A stretch of DNA of 36,490 nt from a virus: IMG/VR virus record IMGVR_UViG_3300020442_001285, positions 1 to 36,490 of that record; one strand, written 5' to 3'. Positions 1-6,371 of this stretch are shown here, piece by piece. How positions within the stretch are numbered: the stretch's first letter is position 1; the number at the start of each line of letters is the position of its first letter. The position numbers and the translations under genes were made by a program. The notes below the pieces were generated by a model that saw nothing but the letters and a program-made list of their open reading frames with translations, did no database searches and was not told where the DNA came from.

Positions 1-95
1 AGTTTTAGAACTAAGTTCCTGGGAATCTTATGAGTCGCGTTCAGTAGTGTACGTAGCGAATCAATTTCACCCTGGTCGGTTACTAGCAGTGCCAT
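1..95 (-). CDS. Putative structural protein, 5' part only
   Basis: An ATG at 95-93 opens a frame with no stop before the window edge. The visible 31 residues start MALLVTDQGEIDSL and contain LRTLLNATHKIP. A good Shine-Dalgarno (GGAG) lies about nine bases upstream, and a T4-type late promoter (TATAAATA) ends about 39 bases upstream. The reading frame, ribosome site and promoter make the gene real. The function is not recognised; its place in a late structural cluster suggests a virion protein, which is inference. Confidence 0.7.
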   Translation of the reverse strand, partial: MALLVTDQGEIDSLRTLLNATHKIPRNLVLK

Positions 96-133
96 CTAAA
101 CGATCTCCGTGTGTTTCTTACCTATGATATTGT

Positions 134-141
134 TATTTATA
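134..141 (-). promoter_or_regulatory. T4-type late promoter TATAAATA
   Basis: A perfect match to the T4 late promoter octamer in the 52-base gap between the stop at 148-150 and the ATG at 95. T4-like phages transcribe late genes from this octamer using the gp55 sigma and the sliding clamp. Transcription would be expected to start a few bases downstream, giving a leader of about 33 bases with a GGAG ribosome site. Confidence 0.8.
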
Positions 142-147
142 CAAAGC

Positions 148-873
148 TTATAGTGCCAGTTTCATAGAAACCATACACCTCTGTATATTTATAGCATAGA
201 CAACTTCAAACTGCATGATGTCGCCTGCATTGAGAGTACGGTTCCAACTTGATATAGTTGTATTTGAATTTTTTCTTGCTACGGAATTTGAAGAAATGTC
301 ACCTAATTGAGGTCTTTCGTTTCCGCAAATAGAAGAAAAATTTGGAAAATTATTGTAGTCTACTTTCTTGATGTCCAGTTGAATTTGTCCATCTTGGTCT
401 CCAATAACTGTCCATGACTGCAACTCCCCAGTCACATCTAAAGTCATTTCACCTTTAATTCCTGAAGACATGGGAGCAGATCCTGCATCAATAACAAAGT
501 TAATTGTTCTGGTTAGATCAGCAGTCGTAGAAAGACCAACAACATATACTGTATCACCAGAAGATGGTGCAGTGCTAAAAACTATATTAGTACCGCTGGT
601 AGTATAATCAATACCAGGAACTTGTACTAATCCATTAATAGCAACAATCAATTGCTGGTCATTAACAGGAGTGTATGGATCTCCTGACTGATCAACTAAT
701 GGATATCCTGTGGTTGTACCATCAAATACCCAGTTAGTAACATCAAGGATTTCATTACCATACTGTAGATACTTACTAGGAATCTCATAGTTAACACCGA
801 CATTATACTTCTGTTGTGGTTCAGAGAGTACTTTGTAATTTGATGACTTAACCGAGACGTTATAGTTAGGCAT
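148..873 (-). CDS. Tail/virion structural protein, 241 residues
   Basis: Start ATG at 873-871 overlaps the previous stop by one base (TGATG), and an AGGAG ribosome site lies about seven bases upstream, so the two genes are translationally coupled. Residues about 75-113 hold a beta-rich unit, LIVAINGLVQVPGIDY followed by IVFSTAPSSGDTVYVVGL. The same pattern (hydrophobic strand, N/D-G-hydrophobic-x-Q, later V-F-x-x-P-P) occurs three times in the giant baseplate protein of this window. The C-terminal half is beta-rich with no catalytic motif. A baseplate or fibre accessory role is inferred from context; no specific family name is recognised. Confidence 0.75.
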   Translation of the reverse strand: MPNYNVSVKSSNYKVLSEPQQKYNVGVNYEIPSKYLQYGNEILDVTNWVFDGTTTGYPLVDQSGDPYTPVNDQQLIVAINGLVQVPGIDYTTSGTNIVFSTAPSSGDTVYVVGLSTTADLTRTINFVIDAGSAPMSSGIKGEMTLDVTGELQSWTVIGDQDGQIQLDIKKVDYNNFPNFSSICGNERPQLGDISSNSVARKNSNTTISSWNRTLNAGDIMQFEVVYAINIQRCMVSMKLAL

Positions 874-1208
874 CAGACAACTCCTGGTGTTACTTCTAGA
901 GTACCTTCAATAACTCGTGTTTTTATTCCTTGAGGCGATGTTAATACAATATCGTATACATAACGCCTTGGGTCTAACCCAGCAGTAACAGTATTAGACA
1001 TGGTAATTTTTAAAATACCATTATAACGATCAACAAATCCCACAGTAAAATCTGTAGCACTAGAAGAGTAATAACTACGACGCATCTTAGCTTCTGCTGT
1101 GTATCCAGTCAGATTAAGAGGAGTTGTGTTATCTTCATTTTGGATATTAAAGGTGGCATCAAAGTCCGTTCCTTTTTCCAATAATAGATTTAGTGGGATT
1201 GCTGCCAT
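873..1208 (-). CDS. Small structural protein, BppU-N-like, 111 residues
   Basis: The protein starts MAAIPLNLLLEKGTDF and continues with a compact beta-sandwich pattern (LNLTGYTAEAKMR, then GILKITMS, DPRRYVYDIVLTS and VIEGTLEVTPGV). This layout resembles the small immunoglobulin-like N-terminal domains of phage baseplate upper proteins, where such a domain docks a fibre to the baseplate. The family link is from memory of the pattern, not a search. It begins four bases after the 56-residue gene, behind a purine-rich AAGGA that lies somewhat far upstream, and its stop overlaps the next start. Confidence 0.75.
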   Translation of the reverse strand: MAAIPLNLLLEKGTDFDATFNIQNEDNTTPLNLTGYTAEAKMRRSYYSSSATDFTVGFVDRYNGILKITMSNTVTAGLDPRRYVYDIVLTSPQGIKTRVIEGTLEVTPGVV

Positions 1209-1212
1209 GGAA

Positions 1213-1383
1213 TCATTCTTCCTTAGGTTCGTCTTTAGTAAGAAGATCTAGAGTTTCTAAACCTCCAACCAGTTTAGTTCTATATTCTTTCAATTTAGTA
1301 AGTTGCTCTTCCGCCTGAGCAATCTTTGTTTCTGCTTCTTTTAGTTGAGTTTCAAATTCAGACTTAAGTGAAACGGGGTCCAT
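1213..1383 (-). CDS. Small acidic helical protein, 56 residues
   Basis: An ATG at 1383 opens a 56-residue frame starting MDPVSLKSEFETQL and ending KDEPKEE. Residues about 7-37 are a run of Glu, Lys, Gln, Ala and Leu with heptad-like spacing (LKEAETKIAQAEEQLTKL), so a coiled coil is expected. It fills the space between a late promoter at 1408-1415 and the next gene, which starts four bases after its stop. There is no obvious Shine-Dalgarno, as for several other first genes after late promoters here. Function is unknown; a small coiled-coil connector or assembly factor for the tail is a guess. Confidence 0.75.
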   Translation of the reverse strand: MDPVSLKSEFETQLKEAETKIAQAEEQLTKLKEYRTKLVGGLETLDLLTKDEPKEE

Positions 1384-1407
1384 AATTATCAATCATGATG
1401 TCACTAT

Positions 1408-1415
1408 TATTTATT
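1408..1415 (-). promoter_or_regulatory. Late promoter AATAAATA embedded in a stop codon
   Basis: The minus strand reads GTTGAATAAATAATAG across this junction. AATAAATA matches the relaxed NATAAATA late consensus of cyanomyoviruses, and its TAA at 1413-1411 is the stop of the 58-residue gene. The ATG of the 56-residue gene follows about 25 bases downstream of the octamer. Confidence 0.65.
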
Positions 1416-1587
1416 CAACCAGTTTTGCTTCCTCTACCAATGCCAAGACACATGCATCAAAATCTGGATTAGCAGCGTAAATTTCTGCAGCACGATTACC
1501 ATCAATCAAACCAGATTGGTATTGATTTTCAGCGCATATCTCATCTACCTTATCTAAAATTGCATCAGGAACTGGTGGTAATATCAT
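1411..1587 (-). CDS. Small conserved-looking protein, 58 residues
   Basis: The ATG at 1587-1585 lies one base after the TAA of the 497-residue gene (TAAGATG). It was preferred over an upstream in-frame ATG at 1686, which would overlap that gene by about 100 bases. The product starts MILPPVPDAILDKVDEICAEN and continues QYQSGLIDGNRAAEIY and DFDACVLALVEEAKLVE. It is acidic and helical with two cysteines, and has no signal peptide or membrane segment. Its stop forms part of the next late promoter. I do not recognise a named family. Its place after a putative adhesin would fit a small fibre chaperone or cap, but that is speculative. Confidence 0.7.
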   Translation of the reverse strand: MILPPVPDAILDKVDEICAENQYQSGLIDGNRAAEIYAANPDFDACVLALVEEAKLVE

Positions 1588-1588
1588 C

Positions 1589-3082
1589 TTAATTAAAGGG
1601 TCTCTTTTCTCTATGTATTGGAATGGTTGTGGTAATTTGTGTAACACCTGGATCTCCATAATCTGTAGGTGCTGCTGTAGAAGCATACGTTGATGGATTA
1701 CTGCCTGTGGGAGCAGTTGTTGCAGTCAGAGATATATCAGTTGATGTGGTATAAGTATAATTTCCAAAGGTTGATCCTGCACCAGTACCATCTCCTGGTA
1801 TACGGAAACCTATTAACACGTGTGCATTACTGTAACTCTGAGTTTTGTTGGTTGTGTTTAGATATACCAAGTAACCATCAGTATCTACTCGTAGATAAGA
1901 TTCATTGTAGACACTTGATGAAATTTTATTATTTGCGTCACCAACCATTTTATTTTGCCACACTATCTCACCTGTGGTAACTCTAAATTTAAAAAACTGT
2001 ACTACTTGATCACTAGACGAAATTGCTGCGTATATAAAGTCTCCATCATAACACCAGTTGTTATATGTCCCTTGCCCCTCTGTTGCGGAAGCATCAGTGA
2101 ATCTCCATCCATCTATTTGATTTAAGTCTGTATCAAAAATATGCCATTGTCTAGGACCACCACCTGCTCCATCATTAAGTTGTGTTGACGCTGCAAGATT
2201 TGTTCCATTATCATCCAAACCTTCGTAAATATAGACATTAGAATTTGAACCGATGTGGGTATTTTGAATTGCAACTAATGTATCACAATCCATATTAGTT
2301 TTGATAACCGCAGATTGAGACCGACCACCAACATAAGGACTGTGTGTATAATATCCATTCATACGAATGTAAAAATGATCTGCAATTTTATGAGCGTCAT
2401 AAAAATAACAAGATCCTAATCCACCAGAACTACCAATAAAAATTCTATCTGTTAATCTCGTACCACTATTAGCGTCAAAAGCATAACAAATACCATGTTG
2501 TAAATGCCCACCAATTTCATATGGTCTGGTATAATTATATGTTCCAAAAACTACAGGGTTATCAGCATCATTAAATCGTACAGCAAACCCTGCATTGGTG
2601 TAAGATGTATTTGGATATGCCCAATGTTGCTGCCATAAAATATTACCATCCGAATCCAACTTCATTAAAAATCCATTTTGCGCTCCAGTAGTAACAATAG
2701 ATCCAGTAACGTAGATGTTACTAACAGTACCTGGATTTCCAGAAGACCCTGGTTCGTCAAAAGAAATACCTTCAACATATGTTCTAGTACCTACAGTATT
2801 GTTAGCACGAAATTCTGTAAGTGCCTTTTGCCATATTACTTCACCCTTTTTACTAACCTTTGTGAGAAATATATTACTATTGATATTAGTAGATTGATAT
2901 TTACTTGCACCGATCAACCAATTTTGTTCATTATCAAGCTCCAGTACCATTCCTGAAGTAGTCTGCGAAAAGTATCCAGGATTTGCAGGACTAGCATCGG
3001 TAGTATGATTATCACCGACAAAAAGCACCCAAGAATTAGAATCAAATCCTGGAACGTATGATAGTAGAATGGGATGCATCAT
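1589..3082 (-). CDS. Beta-propeller tail-fibre/adhesin protein, 497 residues
   Basis: After a short leader MMHPILLSYVPGFDS, residues about 50-460 show propeller-like blades with the recurring pattern hydrophobic strand, D-x-x-G-x-(I/V)-x-W-(Q/K). Examples are VSKKGEVIWQKAL, LDSDGNILWQQHW and VTTGEIVWQNK, the style of PQQ or quinoprotein-type repeats. No enzyme residues are apparent. The C-terminal 70 residues are Thr/Ser/Pro-rich. The leader (compare MMQSLLLSYSPLS) and the end of the propeller (GDGTGAGSTFGNYTYTTSTDISLTA) match the 1095-residue protein just upstream, so the two are paralogous over this domain. It starts two bases gap after that gene behind TTAAGG. Receptor binding is the likely role. 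Confidence 0.75.
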   Translation of the reverse strand: MMHPILLSYVPGFDSNSWVLFVGDNHTTDASPANPGYFSQTTSGMVLELDNEQNWLIGASKYQSTNINSNIFLTKVSKKGEVIWQKALTEFRANNTVGTRTYVEGISFDEPGSSGNPGTVSNIYVTGSIVTTGAQNGFLMKLDSDGNILWQQHWAYPNTSYTNAGFAVRFNDADNPVVFGTYNYTRPYEIGGHLQHGICYAFDANSGTRLTDRIFIGSSGGLGSCYFYDAHKIADHFYIRMNGYYTHSPYVGGRSQSAVIKTNMDCDTLVAIQNTHIGSNSNVYIYEGLDDNGTNLAASTQLNDGAGGGPRQWHIFDTDLNQIDGWRFTDASATEGQGTYNNWCYDGDFIYAAISSSDQVVQFFKFRVTTGEIVWQNKMVGDANNKISSSVYNESYLRVDTDGYLVYLNTTNKTQSYSNAHVLIGFRIPGDGTGAGSTFGNYTYTTSTDISLTATTAPTGSNPSTYASTAAPTDYGDPGVTQITTTIPIHREKRPFN

Positions 3083-3083
3083 G

Positions 3084-6000
3084 TTACCTTAACCTCGCAG
3101 AACGTTTTTGTAAAGTTGCAGTTTGCAAACTCGCATCATTAATTGGTACTCTACGTACTGGTCTTACCGCAGCAACATCATCTTTATAATATCCATATAC
3201 AAGTCCATTTCCACCTTGTGTAGGGAACCATTTTCCAGCAGTAACTAAAACACCACTATTATTGCAAGAATCTCCACTACTTGTCCAAAGTTCTCCAATG
3301 CCACTTGAAGTTCCCGCACTAGTCAAATCAAATGCTTGAGAACTATTTTGCCACCCTGTAGAATTTTTCAAATTCTTATATACTATACCTGCTTCTTGAT
3401 GAGCTGGAATATACCAATCATCAAAAACAATTCCGTTTACAGTAATTGACAATGCTTGGACTGTTTGGAAAACGGGGTGAACAGTACTATTTCCTACAAC
3501 ACTTGTATATGTGTTGAAGTATCCATCATATGATGCATTAGGAGCTGTTGTAGTTCCTGGATAAGTATGAGCACCATCACAACTCCGAGTGGTTTTATAT
3601 TGCCCTATTGATTGCGAAACAGATTTTTCTGCAATGAATATTCTATAGAAAGTTCCTGCTGGATCTAAATTATCAAATGATTCCGCTGAAGTTCTTAAGA
3701 GACCTGCATAATAACCACCTTGTTCCTCAACCCAATCTCCAATGCTATAACCATAGTAATTTGGATATACATCATCTGTTGATTGATTTGGATATTGTCT
3801 GCCTGCTCCCCAAATAATTCTTACACCGCCATGACCTTGAGGAACATTATAACTTTGTGATCCAGCAGAACCACCTCCAAAAGCAATTGATTGGGTATTG
3901 TTCATATTGTGAGGAGAGATGATCACTTCAGACGCTGTGTAACTACCAGTCTCACCACTACCAAAAGGATTTCCTCCAAATGATCCACCTGCGCCACTAG
4001 TGCCTTCTCCTTTAAGTCTTACACCACCGCCATCATATCCACCACCATAACTTCCGCCACCGCCAGCGCCACCTTGACCTGATGTTCCAGCATCTGTAAT
4101 AGTTGGTGAACTTGATCCATCTCCTCCACCTCCATTACCACCATTACCTGAATAACCACCAGCGCCACCGCCACCACCTTCATAAGATGTACCACCAGCA
4201 ATTGCTCCACCAGATCCTCCAGTGCCGCCGCCATCACCTCTCCAAGATCCACCGCCATGTCCAGCGGTATTACTTCCTTTACCACCAAAACCTGAAACAG
4301 TATTGATATTTTGGAAGTATGAATCATCACCATCATTGCCACTAGCAGGAGATCCTGCAGCACCAACTTGTAGGTCATAAGTTGATCCTGGTGATACTGT
4401 CAGACTCTGTACATAACCGAGACCACCTCCACCTCCACCGCTACCTGCTTGTCCATCTAGTTTTCCAGCACCGCCTCCACCGACACAAACAATTGAGACT
4501 GAATTTATATCCGTTGGACATGTCCAAATATAAGATCCTGGAACAACTATTTCATCTTGACCATTTTCATTATCTAATGTATAAAAGTCAAATTTATTTG
4601 TTCCAGAAGTTACTTCACCATTTTCTTTTGAAGAATCATGATTATCAAAAGTTGGAGTTCCGCTATACCAAGAAAGAGTAGAAGATGATGTGGTTAATGT
4701 AATTGCTTCATATGAATAACTGCCGTACATACCAAGACCAGATCCATCTGTAGGGAGAGATATAATAAAAGATTTATCAGTACCGTCTCCAACACCATAA
4801 CCAGAAATATCTAAAGCATTTCTAGTTGCGTTATATCTCATTTTTTTGATATAAACTGAGGGACTAGTCGTTCGTTTTAAAACTCTTGACCATTGTATAG
4901 TTTTAGTTGCAATATCAAATGCTCCAATAACCCAGGTACTTTTGCCTGTAACAATAGTTCCAATGTAATTTGCTGCAACGAAATAAACATTAGTTCCATC
5001 AGTTTCTAATATTTGGAAGTTAAGATCATTTTCGTTTTGACTACTGAAATGAATTTTAGTTGCATTTTCAATATTTCCAGTAGCATCATTAAATTCTAAA
5101 ATACCTCTTTGAGATGTTGCATCCTCTCCATATCCAACAAATATTTTTGGCGTTCCACCATATAATACATCTTCAGTTACTATTACTCCATTTGATTTTA
5201 CACCAGCAATTTGGATATTACTACTAGATGATGGAGATGTAACTCTAAAACTAGTAACATCCCCAGTAGAAATAGTAATCCAAGCACCACTATCTGCTGC
5301 TCCTGTTGTATTTGGAGAAACGGATGAACCATTTACTGTGTACGTATAGTTTGCAACATTTGCATATGCCAAATAGATTTCTACTGGACCAGTGATAGCA
5401 GGTAAAGTTGTACCTGAGTTATTCCATCCTAGGTAATCTGTATTCGTAGTTTCTGCTTTTGCAAATGTATTCAAACTACCATTGAACATGTAATCTGAGA
5501 GGTCACTCGCAACCCACCCAGAAGCTTCTACACCATCTGACCACTGATAAAGTGATCCACCAATAGGATTAGTAATACATACTCCATCTCCTCTAACACC
5601 ATTTCCCTGGTTTGACTGCCAAGTTTTTGACCATACAACTGTATTACTAGAATGATCTAGTTTAGTCCAATTAAATGTTTGATATCCAGGTTGAACGTTA
5701 TGGGAATCCAGTCCACCCATGATAACATGAGTGCCATTAGTATGGATTCTATCCCAAGTCTCTTGATAAGTACCATCGGTTTCTCCAAAAGCAGATACCG
5801 TTCCATTTGGTAGATTAATTAATATTCTACAAAACTCTTGATACGGAGCATTAATAAGACGATAAAGATTTCCACATACATTACAAATACCATCGTTTGT
5901 AACGATCATGTCCATGACATTAGGCATCCTTGCATTTAAAGGATTGCTGGTATCTTCTGCAATATAGTAATCAATAACATCACCGCTGGAAGTATTGATA

Positions 6001-6371
6001 TGACAAACAATTATTTGAGATCCATAACCACTATATCCTTCTGGTCCTCCATTTCCAGCAACTACTAGATAAGTTCCATTTGGAGAAACCGAAATATTTT
6101 TTAATCCTGCGTTATCTATATTGGTAGAAAAATATGTTGTCGGAATACTCTTTGCCCATCCCAAAGTTCCATTACTGCTTACTTTAAATATTGCATCGTC
6201 AGTAATGCCATAAACATTTCCCGAATCATCAGCAACAACGTCTCCTACACGTTTATCATCTGTAAACGTTGTGTAAAAATCATAAGCAATTGGCTGAGGA
6301 AAGGTACTACCACCACCACCCCCACCACTACTAGAAAGCGGTGAGTAACTGAGTAAAAGAGACTGCATCAT
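3084..6371 (-). CDS. Multi-domain tail adhesin: propeller, Gly-rich, Lcl-like tip
   Basis: Residues about 20-560 are propeller-like blades (FKVSSNGTLGWAKSI, ISVSPNGTYLVVAG), interrupted at about 273-397 by a lectin-like insert beginning YQWSDGVEASGW and MFNGSLNTFAKA. Residues about 637-857 are an extreme Gly-rich region that ends GGVRIIWGAGRQYP, a hallmark of marine phage fibre tips. The last 230 residues carry DWYIPAHQEAG, ELWTSSGDS and VRPVRRVP, resembling the Lcl/DUF1566 fold found in C-type-lectin-like tips. The start ATG overlaps the preceding stop (TAATG), so it is coupled to the 679-residue fibre gene. The protein is probably a distal receptor-binding fibre; the domain names are motif-level judgements. 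Confidence 0.75.
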   Translation of the reverse strand: MMQSLLLSYSPLSSSGGGGGGSTFPQPIAYDFYTTFTDDKRVGDVVADDSGNVYGITDDAIFKVSSNGTLGWAKSIPTTYFSTNIDNAGLKNISVSPNGTYLVVAGNGGPEGYSGYGSQIIVCHINTSSGDVIDYYIAEDTSNPLNARMPNVMDMIVTNDGICNVCGNLYRLINAPYQEFCRILINLPNGTVSAFGETDGTYQETWDRIHTNGTHVIMGGLDSHNVQPGYQTFNWTKLDHSSNTVVWSKTWQSNQGNGVRGDGVCITNPIGGSLYQWSDGVEASGWVASDLSDYMFNGSLNTFAKAETTNTDYLGWNNSGTTLPAITGPVEIYLAYANVANYTYTVNGSSVSPNTTGAADSGAWITISTGDVTSFRVTSPSSSSNIQIAGVKSNGVIVTEDVLYGGTPKIFVGYGEDATSQRGILEFNDATGNIENATKIHFSSQNENDLNFQILETDGTNVYFVAANYIGTIVTGKSTWVIGAFDIATKTIQWSRVLKRTTSPSVYIKKMRYNATRNALDISGYGVGDGTDKSFIISLPTDGSGLGMYGSYSYEAITLTTSSSTLSWYSGTPTFDNHDSSKENGEVTSGTNKFDFYTLDNENGQDEIVVPGSYIWTCPTDINSVSIVCVGGGGAGKLDGQAGSGGGGGGLGYVQSLTVSPGSTYDLQVGAAGSPASGNDGDDSYFQNINTVSGFGGKGSNTAGHGGGSWRGDGGGTGGSGGAIAGGTSYEGGGGGAGGYSGNGGNGGGGDGSSSPTITDAGTSGQGGAGGGGSYGGGYDGGGVRLKGEGTSGAGGSFGGNPFGSGETGSYTASEVIISPHNMNNTQSIAFGGGSAGSQSYNVPQGHGGVRIIWGAGRQYPNQSTDDVYPNYYGYSIGDWVEEQGGYYAGLLRTSAESFDNLDPAGTFYRIFIAEKSVSQSIGQYKTTRSCDGAHTYPGTTTAPNASYDGYFNTYTSVVGNSTVHPVFQTVQALSITVNGIVFDDWYIPAHQEAGIVYKNLKNSTGWQNSSQAFDLTSAGTSSGIGELWTSSGDSCNNSGVLVTAGKWFPTQGGNGLVYGYYKDDVAAVRPVRRVPINDASLQTATLQKRSARLR
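3800..4460 (-). repeat. Glycine-rich low-complexity coding repeat
   Basis: Within the 1095-residue adhesin, residues about 637-857 consist of runs such as VGGGGAG, GGAGGYSGNGGNGGGGDG and GGAGGGGSYGGGYDGGG. On the plus strand this appears as CCACCA/CCGCCA-type runs. It is not a strict G-x-y collagen repeat. It resembles the Gly-rich adhesin regions of phage tips, where polyglycine-II packing is known (for example gp38 of Salmonella phage S16). That structural parallel is inferred. Confidence 0.7.

Noticed and set aside
1588-1686. Longer 91-residue form of the 58-residue protein starting at 1686
   Set aside because: It would overlap the 497-residue gene by about 100 bases in another frame; the ATG at 1587, one base after that gene's stop, fits the packing of this cluster, and the protein-like composition begins there.
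3084-3500. Diversity-generating retroelement variable region
   Set aside because: The tip resembles a C-type-lectin-like fold, but I saw no template repeat or reverse transcriptase gene in the window.
3800-4460. Collagen-like G-x-y repeat
   Set aside because: Glycine is abundant but not in a strict three-residue period; runs of two to six glycines dominate, closer to phage Gly-rich tip adhesins.
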